Assembly (NCBI GenBank): GCA_047638395.1
Contig: JBLIMV010000013.1
Coordinates: 62,001-126,000, forward strand
DNA from: CAXBCP01 sp047638395
GTDB taxonomy: Bacteria > Pseudomonadota > Alphaproteobacteria > MPNO01 > UBA830
Direction of reading: 5' to 3'
DNA: 64,000 nt
Position 1 is the stretch's first letter; each line of letters opens with the position of its first letter. The notes under the pieces are model-generated. The model saw nothing but the letters and a program-made list of their open reading frames with translations, was not told the DNA's origin and made no database searches. Positions 53,867 to 62,946 of the stretch are shown here, piece after piece. A program made the position numbers and the translations under genes.

Positions 53867-54837
53867 AATCCCTTCATCATATCGATCACCCGGACAACCG
53901 CCGGGCCGATCAGGACGACAAAGAGCGGCGGCAGGATGAATATAATCATCGGCACCGTCATCGTCGCCGGCAGACGGGCAGCCTTTTCCTCGGCCCTCAT
54001 CATGCGTTCGTTGCGAAACTCCGCCGACAGGACGCGGAGTGACTGGGCAAGCGGCGTGCCATATTTCTCGGTCTGGAGCAGCGTGTTCACAACGCCGCGG
54101 ATCCCCGGCAGATCAGTCCGCCGGTTGAGGTTCTCCAAGGCCTGACGCCGTTCTGGCAGGAGGCCAAGCTCGATTGCCGCCAGGCCGAGTTCTTCTGAGA
54201 TATCCGGAAAGGATCGACCCAGTTCACGCGACACCCGGGTCAATGCGCCATCCAGGCTCTGGCCGGCTTCCGCACAGATCACGAGCAGATCAAGGGCGTC
54301 CGGCAAGCCCTTACGCAATTTGGCCTTTCGCTTCGTGATGACGTTCTTCAGATAGACTTCCGGCCCATAGGCGCCGATGACAACGGCACCCAGACAGACG
54401 ACCATCCTAAAAACACCTTCAACTTCGACCAGTTTCAAAACGTACACGGATAATAAGGCCGCGGCGCCAAAGGCGAAGGGTAAGGCGAGTTTTAGAAAGA
54501 AATAGATTGTGATCGCGTCCTGAGATCGAAAGCCGGCCTGGAGTAACCGGTCGGATGCCTTTCTCGCCTCACGCGTCCGCAAAAGATTGAGCCGGTCGAC
54601 AACATCTTTCATCATCCCGATGCCACGGGTGCGTTGTGCGCGGCGCCGCGGAGCGGACAGGTCGGCGCGTAAAACATCGCGACGCTGTTTCATCGCCTTC
54701 AGGCGGGGCCCCAGCGGGTCACGTACCAGCATCACCCGATAGACCAGATACGCATTCACCAGCGCCGTCACTGCCGCCATTGCGACGATATAATCTTCGA
54801 TGGGCGAATCCGGGGGGAGGTAATCGAAAACGTTCAT
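53863..54837 (-). CDS. tadC: TadC-like inner membrane protein
   Basis: 324 residues of the type II secretion F/TadC family. A hydrophobic start (IVAMAAVTALVNAYLVYRVM), a central pair of helices (FFLKLALPFAFGAAALLS...) and a C-terminal pair (TVPMIIFILPPLFVVLIGP) flank a cytoplasmic domain with CAEAGQSLDGALTRVSRELG. ATG 54837 overlaps the tadB stop as ATGA and has GTGAGG upstream. Confidence 0.9.
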   Translation of the reverse strand: MNVFDYLPPDSPIEDYIVAMAAVTALVNAYLVYRVMLVRDPLGPRLKAMKQRRDVLRADLSAPRRRAQRTRGIGMMKDVVDRLNLLRTREARKASDRLLQAGFRSQDAITIYFFLKLALPFAFGAAALLSVYVLKLVEVEGVFRMVVCLGAVVIGAYGPEVYLKNVITKRKAKLRKGLPDALDLLVICAEAGQSLDGALTRVSRELGRSFPDISEELGLAAIELGLLPERRQALENLNRRTDLPGIRGVVNTLLQTEKYGTPLAQSLRVLSAEFRNERMMRAEEKAARLPATMTVPMIIFILPPLFVVLIGPAVVRVIDMMKGF

Positions 54838-55829
54838 ATCTCGAACCTCACCATTTTCCACATGATCGCGACGCCCAGCGCGAGACAGGCAAGTCCGAAA
54901 CCGACCATGATCAAACCGCGTGGGTCGGTGAACAGCGTCATGACGTATTCGCTGTTTACGGCCAGCATGATGCCGAACATCAGGAACGGCAGGGCGCCCA
55001 GAATCATCGCGCTCGCGCGGGCTTCAGAGGACATGGCCTTGATTTTCAATTTCATCTGGCGCCGCTGGCGCAGAATGTTCGAGAGGTTCTCGAGCGTCTC
55101 AGCGAGGTTACCGCCGGTCTCACGCTGGACGGAGAGCGAGACGACGAAGAATTTGAAATCCGGGAGGTCGATGCGTTTAACCGCATCCCACAAGGCTTCT
55201 TCAAGGGTTTGCCCGAAACGGATGCGGTCGGAGATCAGTGAAAACTCTGTGCCGACCGCCCCGTTGAATTCCTGGCCGACAATGCGGATCGATTCCGGTA
55301 CGGGCAGGCCTGACCGCAATCCGCGGATGATCAGATCGATCGCCTCCGGGAAGTCCGACAGGAAACGTTTTATCCGCCGTGATATCAGGAACCCGATGGC
55401 GATATGCGGTAAGCCAAGCCCGCTGACGAGACCCAGCAGGATCGCCAGAGTCGCAGGCATGTCGAAGGCGACTGTGCGGACAAGGGTGAAGGCCAGCCCG
55501 ACACCGACACAGATCAGGGCATATTGCCCGATGCCGATTTTAAGGCCGGTCTGGTCGAGGCGTTCGCGCAGCAGGGCAGGCCGCGGAACGAGCTTCTTCG
55601 CGATTGCTTCAAGCGCCGGGTAGCGGCCCATCTGTTCCATCCGGACACTTTCTACCGAGACGACGTCTTCGCGGCTGGCGACCCGGGTCTGGACGTCGGA
55701 AATGCGACGGCGCAACTGTCGGGTGCCGCGCGCATGACTGATCTGTGCCATCAGCAACATCACGATAGCGGCGGCGATGAGCGCCGCCACCAGGACAACC
55801 GCGCCGATACCGTCCATCGGGCCGGTCAT
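54834..55829 (-). CDS. tadB: TadB-like inner membrane protein
   Basis: 331 residues, paralogous to TadC; the GspF-type domain includes FPEAIDLIIRGLRSGLPVPE and SVQRETGGNLAETLENLSNI. Five hydrophobic segments. It pairs with TadC as the membrane platform for the Flp pilus ATPase. ATG 55829 overlaps the cpaF stop by 4 nt and is itself overlapped by tadC at its end. Confidence 0.92.
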   Translation of the reverse strand: MTGPMDGIGAVVLVAALIAAAIVMLLMAQISHARGTRQLRRRISDVQTRVASREDVVSVESVRMEQMGRYPALEAIAKKLVPRPALLRERLDQTGLKIGIGQYALICVGVGLAFTLVRTVAFDMPATLAILLGLVSGLGLPHIAIGFLISRRIKRFLSDFPEAIDLIIRGLRSGLPVPESIRIVGQEFNGAVGTEFSLISDRIRFGQTLEEALWDAVKRIDLPDFKFFVVSLSVQRETGGNLAETLENLSNILRQRRQMKLKIKAMSSEARASAMILGALPFLMFGIMLAVNSEYVMTLFTDPRGLIMVGFGLACLALGVAIMWKMVRFEI

Positions 55830-57469
55830 CCGATTGCCTCCAACAGCGGCCGGTCGAGATTGAAGTACTCGGCCTTTGGCGTGAAATGGGGGCGCAGTCC
55901 GCCGGGCACGAACGAGCCGAGAAGCATACCATTCGCGTCCTCACCTTCGAAGTCGTACCTGAACAGTTCCTGTGTCGTGATCACTTCGCCTTCCATGCCA
56001 ACGACTTCGGTGACGCTTGTTACCCGGCGCACTCCGTCGCGCATCCGGCTGATCTGGACGATGACATCCAGAGCATCGGCAATCTGGGTTCGGACAGCCT
56101 TGCTCGGAAGGTTGATACCGGCCATCCCGACCATGTTTTCGAGGCGGGTAAGCGCCTCTCTTGGCCTGTTGGCATGAACCGTACACATCGAGCCTTCATG
56201 ACCGGTATTCATCGCCTGGAGCATGTCGACTGCCTCCGAGCCACGAACCTCACCCAGGATGATCCGGTCGGGACGCATACGAAGTGAGTTTTTGACAAGT
56301 TCGCGCATCGTGATCTCGCCTTCGCCTTCGAGGTTGGCGGGGCGTGTCTCCAGCCTGACGACGTGCGGCTGTTGAAGCTGAAGCTCGGCCGCATCCTCAA
56401 TCGTCACGATACGTTCGCCAAGATCGATGAGCTGCGACAGTGCGTTCAGAAGTGTCGTCTTGCCGGAACCGGTACCGCCGGAGATCAGGATGTTCAGTCG
56501 GCTGCGCGATGCCACCTTCAACACTGTTGCCATGGCGACAGAGATGTTTTTCTGGGACGCCATCACATCCAGCGTGATCGATTTCTTGGAAAACTTACGG
56601 ATGGAAATTGACGGACCGTCGATGGCCAGTGGCGGGATGATGATGTTGACGCGGCTGCCGTCTTCAAGACGGGCATCGCAGAGCGGCGAAGATTCGTCGA
56701 TCCGCCGGCCGATCCGGGTCACGATCCGGGTCGCAATGTTCTGGACGTGCTGGTTGTCTTTGAAAACAACATCGGTGAGTTCGAGCTTGCCTTTGCGTTC
56801 GACGTAAACCTGCTTCGGGCCGTTGACCAGGATGTCTGTAATGGCGTCATCGGCAAGCAGCGGCTCGAGCGGCCCGAGCCCCAGCATGTCATTGAGGAGC
56901 ATCGTCACGAGATCGCGCTGTTCGGACAGATTGAGCCGGATTTTACGTTCGCTGGCGATATCGGACACGATGGCCGAAATCTGTTTGGCGAGTTCATCAC
57001 GCGGCAATTCACTGGCCTTGGTGACGTCGATTTCCTCCATCAGAAATGGCTGAATATCGCGCTTCGCCGCCTCAATCGTTGCGGACCGGGAATCGTTCTT
57101 GCCGGGCGGCTGCGCGATCGCGGGGGCGGTAAGGTCGGCGAGCGTGATATTGGGCTCGAAAATGTCGTCGTCATCGGTCGAAATCTGCTCGGTTTCTTCC
57201 GCCACGGGCTCTTCTTCCCGGTCACCCACGACGGATTCAATGAGATGGGTGATCAGGTCACGGCGAATATCCTCACCGATCTGAACGCGGCCACGCATCG
57301 CAACCTCGGTCACGATGGCCTCGATATCCCGTGCGATGTGCCCCCTCGGCATACGCCGGGCGACCTGCGGATCGAGGCGGGCCACCACGATCGGCCCAAC
57401 AACGGCAATCGCTTCATCAAGCGCCGCTGCCGTCAGGCCGGTCTCGGAAAGAATACCGCCATCCATCAT
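55826..57469 (-). CDS. cpaF: CpaF/TadA pilus assembly ATPase
   Basis: 547 residues from ATG 57469, which overlaps the cpaE stop as ATGA. The ATPase core has ISGGTGSGKTTLLNALSQLI (Walker A), TIEDAAELQLQQPHVVRLETR (Asp box), LRMRPDRIILGEVRGSEAVD (Walker B) and CTVHANRPREAL (His box). The first ~190 residues form a poorly conserved region with an acidic stretch (EEEPVAEETEQISTDDDD). It powers Flp pilus extension. The frame runs on to 57778 but overlaps cpaE. Confidence 0.93.
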   Translation of the reverse strand: MMDGGILSETGLTAAALDEAIAVVGPIVVARLDPQVARRMPRGHIARDIEAIVTEVAMRGRVQIGEDIRRDLITHLIESVVGDREEEPVAEETEQISTDDDDIFEPNITLADLTAPAIAQPPGKNDSRSATIEAAKRDIQPFLMEEIDVTKASELPRDELAKQISAIVSDIASERKIRLNLSEQRDLVTMLLNDMLGLGPLEPLLADDAITDILVNGPKQVYVERKGKLELTDVVFKDNQHVQNIATRIVTRIGRRIDESSPLCDARLEDGSRVNIIIPPLAIDGPSISIRKFSKKSITLDVMASQKNISVAMATVLKVASRSRLNILISGGTGSGKTTLLNALSQLIDLGERIVTIEDAAELQLQQPHVVRLETRPANLEGEGEITMRELVKNSLRMRPDRIILGEVRGSEAVDMLQAMNTGHEGSMCTVHANRPREALTRLENMVGMAGINLPSKAVRTQIADALDVIVQISRMRDGVRRVTSVTEVVGMEGEVITTQELFRYDFEGEDANGMLLGSFVPGGLRPHFTPKAEYFNLDRPLLEAIG

Positions 57470-58707
57470 TTGGTCTTTCTGAGCTTGGAGAAGAGCGCGG
57501 CTGCTTTGCCTTTCGAGCCGGGCCCGTCGACACGATGAACCAGGTCTGTGGCAAGCTTCCGCATGCTTTTCACCGCGGCCGATCGAGCGGCAACCACTGG
57601 AAAGGTCTTCCCGGCGATCCCGGCCATTGCGGCAAGCTTTGCATCGAAGGGTATTTGATGGCTCACCGGCAGCTCGGCCCCTTTGACGAATTCTGCTTTG
57701 GGGATTTCCCCCTTTGCCGCCATACCGACACGGTTGAGAACGATATGAAGCGCCGCATCCGGTGCTGCTTCGCTGCACAGCTTGGATAGACGCGCCACAT
57801 CGCGCATGCCGACCAGGCTGAGGTCGGACACCAGAACAATTTTCTGCGAGTGCTCCAACAGGGAAGGGGTCTCGACTACCGACCGCGACGGCACGTCGAG
57901 GAACACGTCGTTGAGGTCTTCCGGCAACGCTTCGATCAGCTTCCCGCAGGCATCCGCCGTATAGCTGACACTCTCGTTGAAAGGTTCCTCCGCACTGAGG
58001 ACGAACAGATTTTCGCCCTCGTTGGCCATTGCACTGGCAATAAACAGCGCGTCGATGCGGTCAGGATTTTCAAGGGCTTCCCGAAGACCGTGACTGGGTT
58101 CCAGATCCAGTTGCAGGCCGACCGTCCCGAACTGCAGATCAAGATCTACAATCGCACAATTGCGCTGCATTTCATGACCGACGATCCAGGCGAGATTGAC
58201 CGCAAGGCTCGTTGCCCCGACACCACCGCGAACACCGACGACGGAGACGACGTTCCGCTGTGCTTCGTCTTCTTCGACCGCCCGCAGAACCGGTCGCGGG
58301 CGTGAGCCCGTTTCAAGTGCCTTGATGAGGGTGTCATGATCAATCGGTTTGACCAGATAATCGCTGACGCCAAGTTCCGCCAGGCGACGGTAATAGTCAA
58401 TGTCGTTGACCGTCCCGATTGCAATCACGCGCGTCGCTTCATCGCACAGCGCCAGGAGCGAGCGCGCGCCGGCATTCGGGTCGTCCGAGCCTGAAATATC
58501 AACGATCAGGACAGGTGGCGACGGATTTTGCGATAATGCACCCAGCGCGGCAGACAATCCACCATCCTGGAGAACGGCATTGGGCCAGCGTTCCGCCACA
58601 ACAGTCTGCACGACAGTCCGCGTCTCCGGATCGGACAGGAAGGCCGCAAGCTGCTCGTTTGCCAGCGACCCGTTTCCAGCGTCATTCAGCACCGCGAGCG
58701 CGCTCAT
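57466..58707 (-). CDS. cpaE: CpaE/TadZ pilus localisation protein
   Basis: 413 residues. A receiver-like N-terminal domain (PVLIVDISGSDDPNAG, VSDYLVKPIDHDTLIKAL) is followed by a MinD/ParA-like domain. Its P-loop reads VRGGVGATSLAVNLAW, so both lysines of the usual KGGxGK motif are replaced (Arg and Ala), a deviation seen in TadZ proteins. The conserved Asp of the switch is in AIVDLDLQFG. It directs the pilus machine to a pole in relatives. Overlaps cpaD and cpaF by 4 nt each. Confidence 0.87.
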   Translation of the reverse strand: MSALAVLNDAGNGSLANEQLAAFLSDPETRTVVQTVVAERWPNAVLQDGGLSAALGALSQNPSPPVLIVDISGSDDPNAGARSLLALCDEATRVIAIGTVNDIDYYRRLAELGVSDYLVKPIDHDTLIKALETGSRPRPVLRAVEEDEAQRNVVSVVGVRGGVGATSLAVNLAWIVGHEMQRNCAIVDLDLQFGTVGLQLDLEPSHGLREALENPDRIDALFIASAMANEGENLFVLSAEEPFNESVSYTADACGKLIEALPEDLNDVFLDVPSRSVVETPSLLEHSQKIVLVSDLSLVGMRDVARLSKLCSEAAPDAALHIVLNRVGMAAKGEIPKAEFVKGAELPVSHQIPFDAKLAAMAGIAGKTFPVVAARSAAVKSMRKLATDLVHRVDGPGSKGKAAALFSKLRKTK

Positions 58708-59423
58708 TGTCCGCCTCCGACACTGGACTGGATAATCAGCGGGGTTATCGCCGGAGATTTCTTTGCAGCGCCTTCGCGGTACGATTTATATCGGCGTGCG
58801 CCGGCTGCGCCGTCGGCGGGCCCGGCTGTGCGGCCGCGGAGCAGGTCGCCGGGATTGGCGACCATCAAACCGAGATTAACGGCACTTGCGCAGCCAAAAT
58901 TACTGCTTCGACGGTTCGCGGAATCGCCGTCGGCACGCTTGGTCCAGTCCGGGCAATTGGGCGGAATAACGATGTAGCGGCCCAACACAATCTTGATGGT
59001 CCCATCCCAGTTTTCCTTGGCGGGGACTTCGGGCAGCAACCCGACAGGAAGTTCCAGCTTACGGAGCTCCGCGGCCACGGCGGTCTCTCGGCGACTTGCG
59101 CGCCGGATGTCGCTACCGGTTGAACGAATACCGCGTGAGCCAATCAGGATCCGGTCTCCGTAACCCGCGTCGTGCCGGGTCAGGAAGCGGCGCAGCCGGT
59201 TACGCTCAGCGTCATCGAGCGCCGGAGCTGCACCGCCGAAGCGGACGTGATGCTGGAACGTGATCCAACGGACATCATTTCTTTTGACGTTCTGTTCGGG
59301 CGACCAGTGAGACATTTCCGGAGCGCAGCCGGTGACGACGGTCATCAGCAGGACAGCGACCACTAGAACAGGCGCATTGAGCAACCTGCTTTGTGAGATG
59401 AAAATTCGACGCTTGGGGGACAT
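58704..59423 (-). CDS. cpaD: CpaD-like pilus lipoprotein
   Basis: 239 residues from ATG 59423 with AAAGGA upstream. Lipobox VTGC near residue 33 (LLMTVVTGCAPEMS). The family core is RRFLTRHDAGYGDRILIG and IVIPPNCPDWTKRADGD, followed by NFGCASAVNLGLMVANPGDL. It forms the outer-membrane subcomplex with the CpaC secretin. The upstream frame to 59486 is not supported. Confidence 0.9.
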   Translation of the reverse strand: MSPKRRIFISQSRLLNAPVLVVAVLLMTVVTGCAPEMSHWSPEQNVKRNDVRWITFQHHVRFGGAAPALDDAERNRLRRFLTRHDAGYGDRILIGSRGIRSTGSDIRRASRRETAVAAELRKLELPVGLLPEVPAKENWDGTIKIVLGRYIVIPPNCPDWTKRADGDSANRRSSNFGCASAVNLGLMVANPGDLLRGRTAGPADGAAGARRYKSYREGAAKKSPAITPLIIQSSVGGGQ

Positions 59424-59436
59424 AGCGTTTTTCCTT

Positions 59437-60846
59437 TCAGTCGAGGACGAAGCCGGCAGGACCGGCAAGCCCGTTACGCACGCCACGCCCGTGGACGATG
59501 CGTTTATCTTTCTTCAGCCGCGGCCTGTGCGTCTTGCCGCGATAAACACGGTCCGTATCGTTCGGCGGTGTCAGCCCCTTGGTCGGGGTCGTAAGACGTT
59601 TGGAATCCACCGGGCGGACGATGTAAGGCGTGACAATGATCACGAGCTCGGTTTCATTGCGTTGAAATCGCTCTGACCGGAACAACCCGCCCAGAACCGG
59701 CAATTCGCCAAGGCCGGGCAGCTTTGCCACATCGCGGGTGATGTTGTTCTGCAGAAGCCCGGCAATGGCGAAGCTTTGGCCACTACCAAGCTCAACCGTT
59801 GTTTCGGCGCGCCGCGTGGTCAGCGCCGGGATTGTGAACCCGGCAAGCTGAACAGCCCCGGTCGTCGTCAACTGGCTGACTTCCGGGTTCACCTTCAGGC
59901 TTATCCGGTCGCCGACAAGCACGGGTGTGAAGGCGAGCGAGACGCCGAACTGCTTGAATTCGACGGTGATCTTGTCATTGGCGGGAACCAGGATCGGGAA
60001 TTCGCCGCCCGCCAGGAATGTTGCAGATTCACCGGATACGGCGGTCAGGTTCGGTTCTGCAAGTATCGTGATAAGGCCTTCGTCATCGAGGGCGTCGATC
60101 ACGCCGTTCAGATCAATTTTGCTGTTCCGAAATCCCGCGACAACGCTGTTGGTGCCGTTATTCCTGACAAGTGACTGACCAAGTGCATTCACCGCAGGAA
60201 GGCCCGTTGCAAAACCGAGCAGGAAATTGCCGGTGCGAAAGACGGCGTCCCAATTGATGCCGAACTGTTTCAGGATATCGCGCGATACTTCGGCGACCCG
60301 CACGCGGAGATGCACCTGGTTCGGGGCAACAACAGAGATCTGGTTGACCAGATCCTTCTCGTCCTTGACGACGCGCATGGCGAGACGTTGGGCGGCGTCG
60401 GCATCCTTCGCCGTGAGAACACGGCCGGACAGGACAAGCGTTTTGTCCATGGATTCAACCGAGACATCGGATCCCGGCAGCATCTTCTTCAATGTTGCCC
60501 GCAGGCGGCTCAGGTTATGACTGACCGCAATCCGGCGGTTCAGCAGCACGCGTTCCTCGCGATCTACGGCGTAAATGACCGTTTCGCCGGGCTGCTTCGC
60601 CATCAGATAGACCAGACGCGGCGATTTCACCTGAACGTCGGCCACCTCCGGGTCTGCCACGAATACGGTCGATGCCGGACGGTCGAGGCGGATCAGGGTG
60701 CCTTTGGAGGCTTCCAGAACGATCGGGGCCTCGCCGGTTCCACGGACTTCTGCGGCGGAAGCGCGATGCGCTGCCGATACGCCCCCAATCAGGGCAAACG
60801 TGACGAACAGCAGGCACAAAACGGCCGTGCGACGGATATCGGTCAT
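59437..60846 (-). CDS. cpaC: CpaC/RcpA secretin
   Basis: 469 residues. A signal peptide (RTAVLCLLFVTFALIGG...) precedes N-terminal domains (STVFVADPEVADVQVKSPR) and the secretin core: PNLTAVSGESATFLAGGEFP, LKVNPEVSQLTT and RRAETTVELGSGQSFAIAGL, which are the outer-membrane ring signature. It forms the Flp pilus exit channel. Its ATG shares one base with the cpaB stop (TGATG). Confidence 0.95.
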   Translation of the reverse strand: MTDIRRTAVLCLLFVTFALIGGVSAAHRASAAEVRGTGEAPIVLEASKGTLIRLDRPASTVFVADPEVADVQVKSPRLVYLMAKQPGETVIYAVDREERVLLNRRIAVSHNLSRLRATLKKMLPGSDVSVESMDKTLVLSGRVLTAKDADAAQRLAMRVVKDEKDLVNQISVVAPNQVHLRVRVAEVSRDILKQFGINWDAVFRTGNFLLGFATGLPAVNALGQSLVRNNGTNSVVAGFRNSKIDLNGVIDALDDEGLITILAEPNLTAVSGESATFLAGGEFPILVPANDKITVEFKQFGVSLAFTPVLVGDRISLKVNPEVSQLTTTGAVQLAGFTIPALTTRRAETTVELGSGQSFAIAGLLQNNITRDVAKLPGLGELPVLGGLFRSERFQRNETELVIIVTPYIVRPVDSKRLTTPTKGLTPPNDTDRVYRGKTHRPRLKKDKRIVHGRGVRNGLAGPAGFVLD

Positions 60847-61739
60847 CAGTTAATTCCCTTGAGTTTGAGGATCTCGGCTTCGCTGCCACGGACAACATTC
60901 ACAACACGCTCCTGCGCGCTTCCACCGAGGCGGCGGATCAGGCGGCTGACGTCGCGGTCGCGGGTAATTGTCTTCCCGCGAACGGCAGGGCGGTCATGAT
61001 CTTCTTCGGCATTGCCGGTGAGCAGGTGATCACGGCGAAGGCTCCTCAGGCTGAGCGACAATTCACCGAGGGTTACCGAAACCGCGACCATTTCCGCCTG
61101 TTTCGCCGTCACCTCCAGGGTCGCCGTCTTGGCAACCACGGCTGTGCCTTCTTGCGTGGCGGTCTTCTGATCGACGGCCAGAACGCGTACATCTTTCAGC
61201 AGTGTCTCGCTGGCGTGGTTGATTTTTCTGGTTTGTCCTTCGCCCGACTGAAATTTGTGAGCGAGGATCAGGTCGATCCGGTCACCCGGGAAAACAAAAC
61301 CTGAAATGCCGGACGTTGCAGTGACCGGCACGGATACCGCCCGCATACCCTGGGTCAGGACGGCGGCCAGGAATCCACGTTCACCGGCTTTAACGACCCT
61401 GGCTTCGGTAACCGGTTCTCCGGCGCTGATAATACGGCGAACAACCGCGCCATGGATCGATTTGTCGGTAATCTTACCCTGACCCTGGACGATGAAGGAC
61501 TTCGACACGCCGTCTTCGGGCCATTCTTTCCATTCAAGGTGCCCGGCAGTCAAAATGATGCCGGCGGGAAGAGAATTACGGGCAACCAGGACCTTCGGCG
61601 CGTCGCTCTTGGCGGCAGCTTTTGGCAATGAAGCGTATAGGTCGTCGCGCTGTTTGGTGAGCCAGCCCTGCACAAAGAAGGCGGTACCGCCAGCCAGTGA
61701 CAGTGCAACAATAGCAACAAGGAGGGTGCGGGGGGTCAT
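60846..61739 (-). CDS. cpaB: CpaB/RcpC pilus assembly protein
   Basis: 297 residues: N-terminal TM (LLVAIVALSLAGGTAFFVQG), then the SAF-like domain DAPKVLVARNSLPAGIILTA and a longer beta-rich part (VPVTATSGISGFVFPGDRID). It stabilises or modifies the secretin. It is the first gene after cpaA in this segment of the operon and overlaps cpaC by 1 nt. Confidence 0.92.
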   Translation of the reverse strand: MTPRTLLVAIVALSLAGGTAFFVQGWLTKQRDDLYASLPKAAAKSDAPKVLVARNSLPAGIILTAGHLEWKEWPEDGVSKSFIVQGQGKITDKSIHGAVVRRIISAGEPVTEARVVKAGERGFLAAVLTQGMRAVSVPVTATSGISGFVFPGDRIDLILAHKFQSGEGQTRKINHASETLLKDVRVLAVDQKTATQEGTAVVAKTATLEVTAKQAEMVAVSVTLGELSLSLRSLRRDHLLTGNAEEDHDRPAVRGKTITRDRDVSRLIRRLGGSAQERVVNVVRGSEAEILKLKGIN

Positions 61740-61759
61740 GCTGGGTTCTCCTGTGTCAT

Positions 61760-62260
61760 CTAGGCCAACGCGCCGGCGACAATGAAGAGGCCGCCACCGG
61801 CGATGGCGGCGCCATAGGGCACCTTGGTGTCGCGGATAGCGCCGATGCGCAGCACAAACGTGCCGTCCGGCGTGCTAACGGCGCTCTCTCGCCACGCACG
61901 CATTGCCAGGAAGGTGGCAAGAACGCCGCCGGCGAGGGCCGTTACAAAGAGAAAGTCGATTATCTGTGTCTGTCCCGCCCAAAGTGCGGCTGCAGTCATC
62001 AGTTTTACGTCACCACCACCGGCAATTCTCAGCGCAAAAAAGGCGAATCCGACGGTGAAGACGATTGCGGCGACGATCAGGGTGCCCGGGACCATGTGTA
62101 TCGTTCCGGCAGCCAGAACATGCGCTGGATAGAGAGCCGCGATCGCGATGCTAATTCTGTTGGGGATTATGTAGTCGCGCAGATCGGACCAAGCAGCCCA
62201 TACCAGAAGTCCGGCAAAGGCGGTCAGAGCCAGGCGATCGACAAGGAGGGGGAAGTCCAT
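61760..62260 (-). CDS. cpaA: CpaA prepilin peptidase
   Basis: 166 residues, an integral membrane type IV prepilin-like aspartyl protease. Catalytic aspartates are in WSDLRDYIIPN and GGGDVKLMTA. About five TM helices. It cleaves the Flp prepilin and the TadE-like pseudopilins. It lies 20 nt upstream of cpaB and about 160 bp downstream of the pilin gene. Confidence 0.92.
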   Translation of the reverse strand: MDFPLLVDRLALTAFAGLLVWAAWSDLRDYIIPNRISIAIAALYPAHVLAAGTIHMVPGTLIVAAIVFTVGFAFFALRIAGGGDVKLMTAAALWAGQTQIIDFLFVTALAGGVLATFLAMRAWRESAVSTPDGTFVLRIGAIRDTKVPYGAAIAGGGLFIVAGALA

Positions 62261-62312
62261 GTCTGCCTCTATCTGTTCGTGGTTTCAGGGAAGCCGTTTT
62301 GCCGGGTGGGCA

Positions 62313-62338
62313 GGGGAGACGGCCGAAGCCGCCTCCCC
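62313..62338 (-). terminator. Strong hairpin between the pilin gene and cpaA
   Basis: An 11-bp stem (one A-C mismatch) GGGGAGACGGC/GCCGCCTCCCC with a tetraloop, TTCG on the transcribed minus strand. No T-run follows. It could attenuate read-through or stabilise the pilin mRNA so that pilin exceeds the assembly proteins. Confidence 0.6.
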
Positions 62339-62345
62339 GAACCCG

Positions 62346-62375
62346 TTGAATGGACAGCGGACGATGCCCATTCAA
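62346..62375 (-). terminator. Second hairpin downstream of the pilin gene
   Basis: An 8-bp stem TTGAATGG and CCATTCAA with a 14-nt loop, immediately after the pilin stop side. Together with 62313-62338 it forms a double hairpin. Confidence 0.45.
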
Positions 62376-62417
62376 GCTGCCGCCACGTCTTGTGACGTCC
62401 CCCGGCAACAGCGTCGC

Positions 62418-62621
62418 TTAAAGTGTGCCGCCGCCTGCGCCGCCTGCGGCCACGGCATCATCGAGTTTGGTCGAAACGGAAGTGAACATGCCATCCAGCG
62501 AGTCGCCCATGGCTTCCAGTGCGCCGATGGCGGCGACCGATACAAGCGCCGCAATCAGGCCGTACTCGATTGCCGTTGCGCCGCTCTCGTCATTGATAAG
62601 GTTTTTGAAGGTGGTAAGCAT
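62418..62621 (-). CDS. Flp-family type IVb pilin
   Basis: 67 residues. The leader ends DESG and the mature N-terminus is ATAIEYGLIAALVSVAAIGA, with the conserved Glu5-Tyr6 (EY) of Flp pilins; the site is cleaved by CpaA. A short charged C-terminus follows, ending in glycine-rich AAGGAGGGTL. AGGA lies 7 nt before the ATG. It is the major subunit of the Tad pilus and opens the operon. Confidence 0.95.
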   Translation of the reverse strand: MLTTFKNLINDESGATAIEYGLIAALVSVAAIGALEAMGDSLDGMFTSVSTKLDDAVAAGGAGGGTL

Positions 62622-62946
62622 TTTGCATTCCTATTGGTTCCATGAAGTAAGCGAGGGGAATAATGCGCAAAATTTATTACTTAAAGATTAATATTGGAAT
62701 AAAAAATGTAAGGGCATCAAATAGATAAACTGTGTTTATTGTAGTTGTAAATATTTTGTATTTTGTATTCATTATGCTTCGGAATTACATGAAAATTCCC
62801 TCGAATTTCAAAGCAATGTCCGAACAAAGTAAAAACAAGAATATCAACGTTTATAAATCGCATTTTCCCGGGCTTTTATCGACAATTAACAGCCGGTTAT
62901 AGAATAGAAAATAGTGTGAGTGTCACACACAAATTCGGTGACAGGC
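62622..62946. promoter_or_regulatory. AT-rich divergent regulatory region
   Basis: 325 bp between flp (minus) and tadG-like (plus), strikingly AT-rich (runs such as GTAAATATTTTGTATTTTGT) against GC-rich neighbours. It should carry promoters for both directions and possibly a nucleoid-protein (H-NS-like/MucR-type) binding stretch. No ORF is supported. Confidence 0.6.
62914..62928. promoter_or_regulatory. Palindrome GTGTGA-N3-TCACAC near the TadG start
   Basis: A perfect 6-bp inverted repeat with a 3-bp spacer, ending 18 bp before the ATG of tadG. The half-sites resemble CRP but the spacer is 3, not 6, so another regulator or an mRNA hairpin is more likely. Confidence 0.4.
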
